A stretch of 64,000 bases of DNA from an uncultured Opitutaceae bacterium (GTDB lineage Bacteria > Verrucomicrobiota > Verrucomicrobiia > Opitutales > Opitutaceae). Numbering within the stretch: the stretch's first letter is position 1; every line of letters starts with the position of its first letter. The stretch spans positions 2,551,627 to 2,615,626 of the forward strand of contig OX638348.1 in assembly GCA_951813085.1 (NCBI GenBank), given 5' to 3'. Below are positions 9,033 through 18,106 of the stretch, one piece after another. The notes under the pieces were generated by a model. It searched no databases. It was not told the origin of the DNA and saw nothing but the letters and a program-made list of their open reading frames with translations. Position numbers and translations under genes: made by a program.

Positions 9033-10385
9033 CTAAGGCCCTGCTTCTGGATCTAGCATTTCTCCCGTGCCTGGCATCGCGTCAATTGCGGATTGCAGCA
9101 TACCGCGCGTCTTTTCTGCAAATGGAGTCCCATCTCCAGGCTTGATCGGGTCCACCTCATAGCGATCCGAAACCGCGTACAGCGTACCATCTCGGTACAG
9201 CTTGAAATGCTGATTTTGAGCCCAAATCAACTCTCTCCCCCGTACGCCTTGACCGTGCTTTTCTGCAGCGGGTACAAATTTTGGATAGTAGTATTGCGTG
9301 ATCCATTGGCGCGGATTCCCTTCCTCGCCCTTGCATTGCGGCCAAAAGCTGCGTCCATCCAGAGGGACCGCGGGCAATGCGGCACCGGTCAATTCCGCTA
9401 GGGTCGGCAATACATCGGAAAAATCGACCATGTCATTGCAGACGATATTCTCGGGAATAACGCTTGGGCAATTCACGACGAGCGGTACGTGCGACCCCCC
9501 TTCGGTAGCATACGCCTTTTCACCCTTTCGATGTGCTCCATTAAATGGATACGTGAGACTGCGATTGGTTCCATTGTCGGCGGTATAGATTATCACCGTC
9601 TTTTCCCGAATTCCCAGTCGGTCTAACGTATCGACCAATTTTCCGACAAGCTTGTCGGCGTACAGTACCATGTCGCGATAATTCTTAAGGCCCTTCGGGT
9701 AGGACTCCGCCTCCTTCTTTGAGATTGGCTGGCTATCCGGAGTTTCCGGAAACGGGTTGTGAACCAGGATCATCGGGTAGTAGGCGAAGAAAGGTCGATC
9801 TTGGTTCTCCTCGATAAAATCGACCAGGAAGTCCGAAACGATGTCAGGGCCGTAGTCCTTTTCGGTCGCTTCAAGAATCTTGCCGTTTTGGTTCAAGCTA
9901 GGATTCCAATAGCGCTGGGATCCCGTCCCCGGATAGTTCCAAAGGCAAAAGGAATCGAAACCGCAGTCCTCGGGAAGCGAGCCATTGGGTTCCGCGTGCA
10001 GCTGCCACTTCCCCGCGACTGCAGTAGCATATCCGGCGTCTTTCAACATATTGCCAAAGGTGATTTCGCCTTTATAGAGGATACCGAAGTTGACGTAATT
10101 TCGAACCCCGTCCCGTCCTGTCATGATCTTCACGCGACTCGATGTGCAGACGGGTTCCGAATAGCAATAGTTGAATCGGGCGCCCGTCGCGGCAAGCGAG
10201 TCGATGCGTGGCGAGCTGAAGAAATCGCTCCCGTAGCAGCTGTAGTTGTCTACCGCGGAATCGTCCGCCATTATGAGAATGACATTCAGCTTCTCGGTCG
10301 CATATATTCCGCTCGTCGAAAATACAGCAGCGAGAGCGATCAGAATCCGACCAGCAACGTAGAACAAAGGCTTTGAGGCGAACAT
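9033..10385 (-). CDS. Sulfatase with unusual CTSSR active-site signature
   Basis: The 450-residue protein starts at ATG 10385; a longer frame begins at TTG 10415, but the ATG directly precedes a good signal peptide. It aligns along its length with the sulfatase at 6197-7540, sharing ADD metal ligands, GKWQL, a TADNGTN motif and ADGxSFWPQ-like C-terminal segments. The modification motif reads C-T-S-S-R (residues 80-84 from this start), so the usual Pro or Ala at the third position is Ser, from codon TCG instead of CCG. Whether formylglycine is still formed is uncertain. Part of the sulfatase operon. Confidence 0.92.
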   Translation of the reverse strand: MFASKPLFYVAGRILIALAAVFSTSGIYATEKLNVILIMADDSAVDNYSCYGSDFFSSPRIDSLAATGARFNYCYSEPVCTSSRVKIMTGRDGVRNYVNFGILYKGEITFGNMLKDAGYATAVAGKWQLHAEPNGSLPEDCGFDSFCLWNYPGTGSQRYWNPSLNQNGKILEATEKDYGPDIVSDFLVDFIEENQDRPFFAYYPMILVHNPFPETPDSQPISKKEAESYPKGLKNYRDMVLYADKLVGKLVDTLDRLGIREKTVIIYTADNGTNRSLTYPFNGAHRKGEKAYATEGGSHVPLVVNCPSVIPENIVCNDMVDFSDVLPTLAELTGAALPAVPLDGRSFWPQCKGEEGNPRQWITQYYYPKFVPAAEKHGQGVRGRELIWAQNQHFKLYRDGTLYAVSDRYEVDPIKPGDGTPFAEKTRGMLQSAIDAMPGTGEMLDPEAGP

Positions 10386-10483
10386 GAGCCCAGTCAGCGA
10401 ATTGTTTCCCTTCAAGGCAAGCCGTAACCCCTAAGGTTACAGAATCGGAACCGGATCTTGGCCGCTAAAATGGAAATAGCGTT

Positions 10484-12022
10484 CTAACGACTCCGGCCAG
10501 ATTCTATAATCGACTCAAGCTGCGCGGTCAGGCGCTGGGCCACTCTCTTATTCTTATTGTACAAGTCGTTTTTCTCTTCCGGGTCCTTGGAAAGATCAAA
10601 GAGACGATACTGAGCCACTTTCGTGTTTGCGAGCTTCGCCTCAACGAGCACATTGCGAGCGTTTTTAGAATCGTGGCGCTGAAGCTTCCAGCTCCCCACG
10701 CGCAATCCGTAGTTGTTTCCTCTACCGTTGTCTTGCTGAACGAGGTGGTCGCGCCCTTTCGCCCCTTTCTTGCCGAGCAAGGCATCCATCACATCGAAAC
10801 TGTCCAAGCATTGATCGTCAGGAATTTTCGCCCCGGTGAGGCCAGCTAGACTCGCTACCAGATCGATGGTGCATACCATTTCGTCTGAAACCCCAGGCTG
10901 GATCTTCCCCTTCCACCAAGTGATAAAGGGCGTGCGCGTGCCGCCCTCGTATATGCTATACTTGCCGCCCGTGTAGGGACCTGCAGCCCGATGGTTGCCC
11001 AAGTTTTCAAGCGCGAGGTCAACGTATCCATCATCCATGACAGGTCCATTGTCAGAACAGAATACGATCATGGTATTCTCCTCGAGATCGAGGCGCTTGA
11101 GCGTCTTCATCAGCTCGCCAACGCACCAGTCGAGCTGCACGATGACATCGCCGCGATACCCTAGGGAGGTAACGCCTTGAAAACGCTCATGCGGAATGCG
11201 AGGAACATGAAGGTCGTGCGAAGAGAAGAATAGAAAGAACGGATCGTCCTTGTTTTCCTCAATCCATATGCTCGACTGCTTCACCCACTCGTCAGCCAGG
11301 TCCTCGTCACGGAATCGCGCGGCGTGGGCTCCGGTGTAGAATCCGATACGGCTGATGCCGTTGTGAATCGTCGAATTGTGGCCATGCGACCAATCCATCT
11401 TTAGCGTGTCGCGATGCGTGATTCCGGTAGGATGATCATCGCTCGGCTTTTCGTTTCCTACCCATAGAGGATCCTTGGGGTCGAGATTGAGTACGCGGCT
11501 ATTCTCCACATATACCTGAGGAACGCGGTCATTCGTAGTCGGCAAGAGGAAGTTGTAGTCGAACCCGATCTCGCGTGGACCGGGCTTGAGCTCACCATTC
11601 CAATCAGGTCCCTCCGGACCGCCCAAGCCTAGATGCCATTTGCCAATCACCGCAGTCTTGTAGCCTACGCTGCCGAGGATGGAAGCGATCGTTTCAGTCC
11701 CTGGCTTGACCACGGCAGGACTATTCGGAGGGGCGATACCGGTGTTTGGACGGCGGAAGGCGTACGTTCCCGTGAGAAAGGAATACCGTGTCGGCGTGCA
11801 GGTCGAGGCGGAGCAGTAGCCACTCGTGAATCGCTGCCCTTCCCTCGCCAGCTGGTCGATGTGAGGCGTCCTCAGAGAGGTCGCTCCGTAAGCAGAGATA
11901 TCACCGTATCCCAAATCATCTGCCATGATGACGATGACATTCGGTTTCTCAGCGGATTGCAGATTGAGCGCGGTAGCGACAAGCGCGACAGCGCTAACGA
12001 TTAAGGCGGGGGGAATTCGCAT
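10484..12022 (-). CDS. Arylsulfatase A-like sulfatase (CTPTR)
   Basis: The 512-residue protein is best started at ATG 12022. The open frame continues to 12148, but residue 1 at 12022 gives a clean signal peptide ending at LQSA. Features are MADDLGYGD (metal ligands), CTPTR at 75-79 (formylglycine Cys with Thr in the fourth position, an accepted variant), a standard GKWHLG with active-site Lys and His, and SDNGP. It resembles arylsulfatase A-type members more than the other sulfatases here. As the first gene of the minus-strand cluster it probably carries the main promoter upstream of 12022. Confidence 0.94.
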   Translation of the reverse strand: MRIPPALIVSAVALVATALNLQSAEKPNVIVIMADDLGYGDISAYGATSLRTPHIDQLAREGQRFTSGYCSASTCTPTRYSFLTGTYAFRRPNTGIAPPNSPAVVKPGTETIASILGSVGYKTAVIGKWHLGLGGPEGPDWNGELKPGPREIGFDYNFLLPTTNDRVPQVYVENSRVLNLDPKDPLWVGNEKPSDDHPTGITHRDTLKMDWSHGHNSTIHNGISRIGFYTGAHAARFRDEDLADEWVKQSSIWIEENKDDPFFLFFSSHDLHVPRIPHERFQGVTSLGYRGDVIVQLDWCVGELMKTLKRLDLEENTMIVFCSDNGPVMDDGYVDLALENLGNHRAAGPYTGGKYSIYEGGTRTPFITWWKGKIQPGVSDEMVCTIDLVASLAGLTGAKIPDDQCLDSFDVMDALLGKKGAKGRDHLVQQDNGRGNNYGLRVGSWKLQRHDSKNARNVLVEAKLANTKVAQYRLFDLSKDPEEKNDLYNKNKRVAQRLTAQLESIIESGRSR

Positions 12023-12447
12023 GATCAATAAAGGTATTGCAGATTGAAAAAAGGTACGAATTCCAAAGACACCGAAACCGCTCGGCTGGTCCAGATTAAA
12101 ACGCGCTGGAACACGGATTTGAATGATCCTCGATATTGATCTTGCCAATTACCTTCCTTGAGCCTGCGCTACGCCCCCACCCGTCCATGAAGGCTCAGCG
12201 CAAAAACCTCTCAACGATTCAAGCGAGCGACAAACGCAATGCGTTTGCATGGCTAGCGTATGTGGGAATGCGTCACGAGAAGACGCCCCATGAGATCAAG
12301 AGCAGACCTGTCGGGATTTAAAGACCAAGAACGAATAACGACGAACTTTCCAAAACCTCTGCTGATCTCGAAACGGCAGGGGTTTTTTATTTTCCTAGAA
12401 AGCCTAGTCGTTTCCCGCTCAGCGCAAAAACGAACCAAACAATCGCG
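12023..12447. other. Intergenic region between divergent sulfatase operon and MFS pseudogene
   Basis: No convincing gene is seen. The stretch should contain the promoter of the sulfatase operon (reading left) and of the MFS gene (reading right). A 15-bp direct repeat occurs at 12193-12207 and 12417-12431 (GCTCAGCGCAAAAAC), and a terminator-like hairpin lies at 12352-12388. The hairpin is in plus-strand orientation with no gene before it, so a short plus-strand transcript ending there is possible but unproven. Confidence 0.5.
12352..12388 (+). terminator. Rho-independent terminator-like hairpin
   Basis: AAAACCTCTGC at 12352-12362 pairs with GCAGGGG plus a T6 run at 12376-12388, with a 13-nt loop. 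It has the stem-then-T-run form of an intrinsic terminator on the plus strand, yet no upstream plus-strand gene is visible. Confidence 0.55.
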
Positions 12448-13647
12448 ATGCGCTTCTTCTTCACCAACCTTATGGCCGACATCAAAGGCCTTCCAAGGCC
12501 CGTCTACATACTCGTCGTCGGCCAGTTCATGAATCGGTTTGGCGCTTTCGTATATCCGTTTCTAACGCTCTTCCTGGAGCAACGGGCCTATAGCATGGGG
12601 AAAATCGGCGGAGTGATCGCTGCGATCAGCTTCGGCAATTTCTTCGGCCCCATGGCTGGCGGCTATTTAGCGGACGCCGCAACACGATCGTCACCTCCTT
12701 GGTCGCATCCGCTATCAGCCTAATTGATCCTGTATTTCTGCGATCAATACGCTTTGCTCGTTGCAGTAGCGGCGATATACGGATTCTCGAATTTTCTATT
12801 TGGCCCGCCGGCGAACGCCCTCATCGCGGACTTGGTTCCGGAGGAAAAGCGCATCACCGCCTACGCAATGCTGCGACTCGCCATCAACGCTGGATTCGCT
12901 GCGGGACCCATGGTTGCCGGGTTGCTTTTCCTGTATTCGCCTTTGCTGATTTTCGCTGGGGACGCCGCGACGACCCTAGCCTTCGCTGTATTGGCTTTCT
13001 TTAGCCTACCTCATGGGTTGCGGACCATCAAAGGACGGGTGAGCTCGCCCAAGGTAATTCTGAAATCATGGACGGAAGCCTTAGTCGATGTTCTAGCCAA
13101 CAAGGCCTATGCGCAATTCTTGCTCGCTTGTCTTTTGATGGGAATCGCCTTCAGCCAAGTATTCAATCTCTTGGCGCTGACCACCAAAAATTTCGGGATA
13201 TCGCCGAGCATCTACGGTGTCATCATGGGTTTTAACGGCGCATTGATTATGTTGATCGAGGTGCCGATAACCCACTGGCTCAAGCGCTTCCCACCAGCCC
13301 GTGTTCTTTGTACCGGCTACGTGTTGATAGCGCTCGGATGCATCGCCTGCGGGATCGCAACGAACACCGTCTCGTTCTTCGTCGCCATGGGCGTATTCAC
13401 GCTGGGCGAAATCGTCGCTTTGCCGATTGGAATGGCCTATAGCAGCAATCTCGCTCCCGAGGCGCTGCGTGGACGCTACTTCGGATTTCGCGGAATGACC
13501 TGGGCGCTTTCAGGCCTCATCGGCAGCATCGGCCTATGGGGCTATGGCATCATGGGCGCCTACTGGTGACACCTCTCTGGCTTGATTGGACTATTGGGAG
13601 CGATCGCGGTGTCAGTAACGAATCACAAAGACTTGGGCACCAACTGA
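12448..13647 (+). pseudogene. MFS transporter, disrupted by two frameshifts and a nonsense codon
   Basis: The parts together encode a 12-helix major facilitator: an N-terminal segment (GQFMNRFGAFVYPF, GGYLAD) and a C-terminal part with many hydrophobic helices (AIYGFSNFLFGPPANALIADLVPEEKR is split here as evidence of the family loop). Between about 12675 and 12727 the coding sense moves to another frame (reading NTIVTSLVASAISLI) and then returns, so at least two indels are present; an in-frame TAA lies at 12721. Near the 3' end TGA at 13567-13569 replaces an expected Trp codon, after which the frame continues HLSGLIGLLGAIAV to TGA 13647. Three lesions argue for a true pseudogene. It lies just outside IS copy 1. 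Confidence 0.85.
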
Positions 13648-13766
13648 AGAACCGAGACCGCTTCCAACATATCAGTGTTTCCGCACTAGTATCATCACTT
13701 CTCAAAGTGTTAATTTATCCTCAGAATAATTACTTCAATGAAAGATAACTGGTTGGACCCCGCAGT

Positions 13767-14590
13767 TTAGCCCGGTTTGAATGAGAGATTCTCGACGGGT
13801 TTCTTGTTGTTGGGCTTGGGTTTAAGCTGCCTGGGGTGGAGATCGCCCGAAGGGCGGTCGGAGCCGCAGGCAGGCTGGATTTGCCTTGTGGCAAGCTCGC
13901 TGGGCGTTAGCGCGCCTGGCGATCCATGGGGCCTATGATTGCTGCAGCAGTCCTTCCAGTCCGCGAAGATCACGCGCGATTCGCTGAGCGCGCAGATCAT
14001 CTCGCGGTCGAGGCGTTCCTCGCGGAAGCGGCCGTTGAAGCTTTCGCGTATCCGTTCCGCCAGGGGTGGCCCGGATCGATGCATAGAGCCTCGATCCCGT
14101 TCTCGGCAAGCCAGCCCTGGATGGCCTTGGCGATGAGCTCGGGCCCGTTGCCCGAGCGGATGCATTCGGGAGCCCCATGCTCGCGGATCGCCTCCTGCAG
14201 CAGGGCCAGCGCGTCGGAGGCCTTGATCGCCCGGTCGGCATGGATGCAATGGCGCTGGCGAGCGCATTCGCCTATCAGGTCGAAGGCCCGCGCAGAGCCC
14301 CTGCCGCCGCCTGCGAGGGCGGCGAGGCGGCACCTGCAGCCCCTCCTCCCGGCGGACGCGCTGGACCAGCTTCTTGTTCGCGCGGTAGCCAAGCGTCGGA
14401 TGCTCCCCCGGAAGGCGGACGATCTCCGGCTCCAGCAAGCGCTTCCCCTCGGGCTTGGGCTTCGGGCGATAGCGGAGCGTCGAGCGGCTGATCCCCAGCC
14501 ACCGGCAAACGGCTCTCCCGGAACGCGACAGCGCGGACTGGACCTTCGCCGCAACCCCGCGCCGGCGCTCCGGGCTCAGAGGTTTTTCCC
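13767..14590 (-). pseudogene. IS3-family transposase OrfB, degenerate
   Basis: This is the rve/DDE integrase-type OrfB of IS copy 1. The N-terminal HTH_21-like part (ALSRSGRAVCRWLGISRSTL) is clear. An 87-bp deletion removes the region of the first catalytic residue, and a missing G near 14046 shifts the frame before the third catalytic residue. The second catalytic position reads IRSGNGPE, with Gly where Asp is expected, as in copy 2. It cannot encode a working transposase. Confidence 0.85.
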
Positions 14591-14842
14591 CAGCGCGATC
14601 TCCAGGGCCTTGGTCTTGAGCAGCTGGTCGGCAAGCAGCTTCTTGAGCTCGGTGTTCTCCTTCTCTAGGTCGCGGAGGCGCTGAGCCTCCTTTAGATCCA
14701 TGCCTCCGTACTTGCTCTTCCAGCGGTAGAAGCTCTGCGAGCTGATGCTGCGCCTGCGGCAGATCCCCTCGGTCCGAAGCCCCGTGTCGGCCTCCCTCAG
14801 TATGCGGATTATCTGCTCGGTCGCGCGTCTTGTCTCTTTCAT
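14576..14842 (-). CDS. IS3-family transposase OrfA
   Basis: The 88-residue protein has an N-terminal helix-turn-helix (TEQIIRILREADTGLRTEGI) that would bind the IS ends, followed by a leucine-zipper-like coiled coil (about 48-85). This is the standard IS3 OrfA layout, most like the IS407/IS51 groups. It ends at TGA just past GGGGAAAAAC; OrfB lies in the -1 frame, so a fusion would be made by -1 frameshifting. It differs from OrfA of copy 2 at only a few residues. Confidence 0.9.
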   Translation of the reverse strand: MKETRRATEQIIRILREADTGLRTEGICRRRSISSQSFYRWKSKYGGMDLKEAQRLRDLEKENTELKKLLADQLLKTKALEIALGKNL

Positions 14843-14913
14843 CGATGATGTCCTTTCGTTGATCGACGAAAATCACCTCATCAAAAGTGGGCTAGTTCCC
14901 GGGGTCCCAACCA

Positions 14914-15409
14914 GGTTCCTTGGGCCTTCTCTAGTGCCGACTATTACCCGTTCCTATGGTGGCGAGGGCGTAGACAACACCGGTAACAAGGTCCCGATAC
15001 CTCCCAATAGCTTCTTAGCGATGAAAGGGCCAATCATTGATGTCAGCATCATGATGGCCGACCAAGTTGCCATACATCTTCCTGAAAAGGAAAGGATGTC
15101 GATTTCAGGGCATGGGCTTATCGACACAGGTGCGACTTCAACTTGCATTGATGATGCGGTAGCACAAAAACTAGGATTGAAGCCGGTAGATGTCATCAGC
15201 ATTTCCACCCCATCGCACGCTTCTAGCAAGGCGAACGCCTATCCTGTTAAGGTTTTTGTGAATTCGCTCAATACCGGTATCGATGTTCCTAAGGCTATTG
15301 GAGCACAGCTTGGCAATCAGGGTATAATTGCACTTCTAGGGCGTAATTTTTGAGTTTTTGCACGCTCTTTTACAACGGGCGCACTGGACAGATAACTATG
15401 TCTATTTGA
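14914..15409 (+). pseudogene. Retropepsin-like aspartic protease, frameshifted
   Basis: The reading frame (open from the IS boundary; first ATG at 15021) encodes a bacterial retropepsin-like domain. It shows the catalytic DTGATS motif, the following LGLKPV strand, and the late ALLGRNF strand that matches the hydrophobic-hydrophobic-Gly motif. The frame then meets TGA at 15351. Adding one T to the T5 run at 15346-15350 restores LSFCTLFYNG and TGQITMSI to a stop at 15409, the usual C-terminus of this family. The N-terminus probably lies where the IS landed, so both ends are damaged. In a single-domain protein of this kind the protease acts as a homodimer; function in bacteria is poorly known. 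Confidence 0.75.
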
Positions 15410-15475
15410 GACGCGGTCAGCTTTTGACTCGGTCCTCCCAGTTCGATTTCATGTCGTAACAGGTACGAGAGCTTT

Positions 15476-15515
15476 TTTCCTTCCTTTTTCCCTAGAAAAT
15501 CAGGAAGGAAGGAAA
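15476..15515. repeat. Inverted repeat between convergent genes
   Basis: TTTCCTTCCT at 15476-15485 is perfectly complementary to AGGAAGGAAA at 15506-15515, with a 20-nt loop. It lies between the retropepsin-like gene (plus) and the ATPase remnant (minus). There is no T-run after the stem on either strand, so it is not a classical terminator, though it could end transcription or stabilise 3' ends. Confidence 0.6.
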
Positions 15516-15537
15516 CGTCTAAATGCTAGGAATTGCT

Positions 15538-16725
15538 CTAATAGATCCATTTAACGAAACCGCCATCAACCACCTTTAGGAATGGCTTTGCCTCATTGAT
15601 CGCGTTGTAGGCTGGGTTCTTGGAAACATTCTTAGCTTCCATGATCTTCTTTGCTAGATCGCTCTTCATGATCTTATCGTTTGCTTCTTGAATCACCTCT
15701 TTCACGTCTTCGATGGTGACTTTCCTGCGATGGGAGGAATTGCCAGCCTCGAACTGCTCGAAGTCAGGGCAAGGCGCAAATAGACCGTTACGCCGATGCC
15801 AAGCCGAATTCTTGTAAACGATTCGCGTCATTGCATTTACAGTTGGAGAAAACGATTCGGTCATCCTCCGGATCGCGCTTGCAGACACCATCACCCACAT
15901 GGTTCTAGCTCTCGCGCCCAGCAAGTGGCTTCCGGATAATTCGTGGATAGATCAGTCCCTCCTGCCCTAACAGCGTTGGCGAATTGAGGTTCCCTTAGGT
16001 GTGCCACAATCAGCAAGGCAGGTTGTTCCTCAGGCTTTTCGGGCATGATACTATCTAGGCCCTTGAGAGCTTGGCTGTAGTCTGCTTGCTTCGAGTCAGC
16101 CACTATGTGATTCCATGGATCGATCACAATCAAGCCGGGTTTGAATTCCTCTATCTTATCCCTCAATTCTTCAATGTGGGAAAGCGGGTCACGTTAAATC
16201 GAACCCATCCTTGGGAGGCGGCGTTATCCGCATCCATTCGTCAAGTTCGATGTCGATTAATCGGGTGATGTCATCGAGCTCCTGCTTTATGCGCCAGACC
16301 CCATTTTCCATCTGAATAATCAGTGTTTTGAAACAATGCCTGATCGGCATATCGAACCAAGATTTTCCCGTCGCGCCAGCGATGGCCAGTGCGACGCTAG
16401 CGCGACTTTTGCCAGTTCCAGGATGACCGGCTAGAACATGGAAACCGCCGCGGCGCACGTAGGCTTCACCGCAAAGGACGAAGTCCTCAGGCTCTTTCCA
16501 ATTCCGGAAATAGGATGGAGGCTTCATTTCCAGTTTTGGGCGATACGCTCCTTTCGTAACATGCTTGATCATCAACTCGAAGTCTTTGAGGCTTCGCATC
16601 AGATCACCGGCGTTCGACTGATTTCCTTTCGCAAGCTTGTGGAGGCACTTGTTCGCTTCCTTGATAAGCCTCTCGAGTTCCTCAGATAGAATGTGGCCAG
16701 GGAACTCTGAATTACTATTTTCCAT
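15538..16725 (-). pseudogene. RecA-like (AAA_25/RepA-type) ATPase, multiply frameshifted
   Basis: The fragments line up as one gene of about 395 codons. From ATG 16725 the first part has Walker A GHPGTGKS at residues 100-107. After a one-base shift near 16190 comes Walker B (LIVIDPW) and an IVAHLREP strand. Further shifts near 15900-15910, 15870 and 15820 move sense between frames (RDPEDDRIVFSNCKCND, then SAWHRRNGLFAPCPDFE). Intact relatives are mobile-element replicative-helicase-like ATPases often found with a tyrosine integrase and small HTH proteins in Verrucomicrobiota, as here. The start overlaps the preceding gene's stop. At least four indels make it non-functional. Confidence 0.82.
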
Positions 16726-17098
16726 GCCTAGCCCCCTCAAACGATAGTTCATAGGCCGATTTTTGGAGCTGCCGTCCATCGACGATTTCGATGCCTCCTC
16801 GAATGTGTCGAATACGGCAACCTCGTTTTCCAAGTCTGGATACAGCCGAGTGAACGGCGCCTGAATGAGATTTCCTCATTAGTTCGTTTAGAGGTACTGG
16901 GCTGCCGTAGTTCTCCGCTAGACAGAGCAAAACGTCGGCGATCTGAGTATTGGAATTCGGCCAAAGCTTCGATTCCTCGCTTGCCTGATTGCGGATGATT
17001 CGATTGGCTCTAAGTGAAAGATTTCGTGATACTCTTTCTTGAAAAATCGCCTGTTCTCCACGGACAGGCGTTTTCATTGTCTCCGTCATTCGCTTCAT
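16715..17098 (-). CDS. Small winged-helix-like protein of integrative element
   Basis: The 127-residue protein starts at ATG 17098 (another at 17089). The C-terminal half (about 52-110, from TQIADVLLCLAENYGSPVPL through SAVSRLGKRG) has the pattern of a winged helix: three helices then a basic wing. The same fold is common in small phage or element proteins in this phylum. Its start overlaps the stop of the upstream HTH gene in an ATGA-type junction and its end overlaps the ATPase start, so the three formed one operon. No lesion is seen in this member. Exact role unknown; DNA binding is likely. Confidence 0.6.
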   Translation of the reverse strand: MKRMTETMKTPVRGEQAIFQERVSRNLSLRANRIIRNQASEESKLWPNSNTQIADVLLCLAENYGSPVPLNELMRKSHSGAVHSAVSRLGKRGCRIRHIRGGIEIVDGRQLQKSAYELSFEGARHGK

Positions 17099-17347
17099 TT
17101 CGCACCTCCTTCCACGTGGCTTTCGATGAAGGCACGGAAGCGAGTCTATGCTGACTAGCCGCTTGCCCCTCACCTTATTCCGTTGTTTGATGGAGGCTGT
17201 CTTTATCGCACCTCCGTTTATATCGAAGTGCGAGTAGAGGCAGGTATTGCCTAATCCAGTGAAAGAGCGAGCCTGGTGGACGGGAATCCATTCACGGGCG
17301 ATTTCGCTGTTGTTTGTTTGTGGTTGTCGGTTGTCCTTAAAGGTCAT
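17095..17347 (-). pseudogene. Excisionase-like HTH protein with one-base insertion
   Basis: The frame from ATG 17347 encodes about 70 residues of an excisionase/MerR-like DNA-binding domain: WIPVHQARSFTGLG as the recognition region, then GAIKTASIKQRNKVRGKRL and VSIDSL. At CTTCCGTGCC (around 17135) one extra C shifts the frame. Removing it restores AFIESHVEGGAK and a TGA at 17095 that overlaps the next gene's ATG, the expected end for this family. Intact relatives usually sit next to a tyrosine integrase and may act as recombination directionality factors. Confidence 0.7.
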
Positions 17348-17410
17348 CCCAACCTTATATCCGTTCTAAAGTACGGTTTTTCCAATAACCCGTGCAAATC
17401 GTATGTTAAT

Positions 17411-17668
17411 TCATCTGGATTTATGTCTCTTTACCAGAGTGCCTCTTTTATCTGCGAATGTCTTGAATGGCAAATTCTCAATATCGCTTTCGACTATTTC
17501 TGATCCATCGTCATCGGTATATTTTAGCCAGCCAAGTCTCTTCAAAATTTCGGAGCAATTCGGATTTCTGTTAAGCTTCGATTTTAACTCTAAAAAGGCT
17601 TTTTCCATTGGTGGTATAGAGGAGCCTTGTTTTGCGTCTTTCGCGGTGGTCTTTGATCTGCCTGACAT
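17411..17668 (-). CDS. Hypothetical small protein
   Basis: The 85-residue charged protein (start ATG 17668) has no signal peptide or membrane segment and is not recognised. Its N-terminus is polar and basic (SGRSKTTAKDAK). The centre (KAFLELKSKLNRNPNCSEILKRLGWLKY) looks like two helices. It lies between the excisionase-like remnant and another unknown gene in the integrase-bearing segment, so it is probably a cargo or accessory gene of that element. Confidence 0.45.
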   Translation of the reverse strand: MSGRSKTTAKDAKQGSSIPPMEKAFLELKSKLNRNPNCSEILKRLGWLKYTDDDGSEIVESDIENLPFKTFADKRGTLVKRHKSR

Positions 17669-17704
17669 GCTTTCTCCTCGAAGCGTTCTTTTACGTAGAT
17701 CAAA

Positions 17705-18106
17705 TCATTCATACTGCTCAAAGGCTCTGCCCGCGTTGAAAATATGGAAGACCAGGTCTTTTAGGGTCGGACCTCCTCTCAATATCCATGATCGAACAAT
17801 GCGTCCATCGGTGAGTTCCAAAATCATTTGCTCAATTTCAGACAGTCCGCGATCGAGGTTTGCGAAGCTATCGTACGCGAGTCGATCCCTATGAGATCGC
17901 TTGTTTTTAGTTGGTGATTCTTCAACCACCGGCTTAAGTGAATCTATAATTTTATCGAGTTCCACTTCTCCTTCGCCCGGATTCGCGTTTTCAAAACGGG
18001 GTGGCGCAGTATAGGATCTCTTAGTGGGTATATGAAAACTCTCAGATTGCGACCAATCTTCGGAACCCATGTAGTCAGTCCAGTACCTGCCATTGAAGCT
18101 ATTCAC
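17705..18106 (-). CDS. Hypothetical protein of integrative element
   Basis: The 133-residue protein starts at GTG 18106, overlapping the upstream stop (GTGA), which suggests translational coupling. The N-terminal 50 residues are polar and likely disordered; the rest (LDKIIDSLKPVVEE, then ANLDRGLSEIEQMILELTDG) is probably helical. No family is recognised. It sits in the degraded integrative element upstream of the integrase remnant. Confidence 0.45.
   Translation of the reverse strand: MNSFNGRYWTDYMGSEDWSQSESFHIPTKRSYTAPPRFENANPGEGEVELDKIIDSLKPVVEESPTKNKRSHRDRLAYDSFANLDRGLSEIEQMILELTDGRIVRSWILRGGPTLKDLVFHIFNAGRAFEQYE

Larger units (their letters stand above)
13750..14913 (-). mobile_element. 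IS3-family insertion sequence, copy 1 (degenerate)
   Basis: The element is 1164 bp with imperfect terminal inverted repeats, TGGTTGG-ACCCCGC at the left and the complement of GCGGGGTCCCAACCA-like sequence at the right, so it starts TG and ends CA. It matches copy 2 (38041-39291) almost throughout in the same orientation, but lacks 87 bp near 14291 and has further small indels (for example TTCGCG where copy 2 has TTCGGCG). Its base composition is far more GC-rich than the flanks. No target-site duplication is evident: the left flank reads GATAAC, the right flank GGTTCC. Confidence 0.9.

Noticed and set aside
13767-14876. A single long minus-strand protein spanning the whole of IS copy 1
   Set aside because: The first third is an out-of-frame reading of OrfA; the real elements are OrfA and a -1-frame OrfB, as in the IS3 family.
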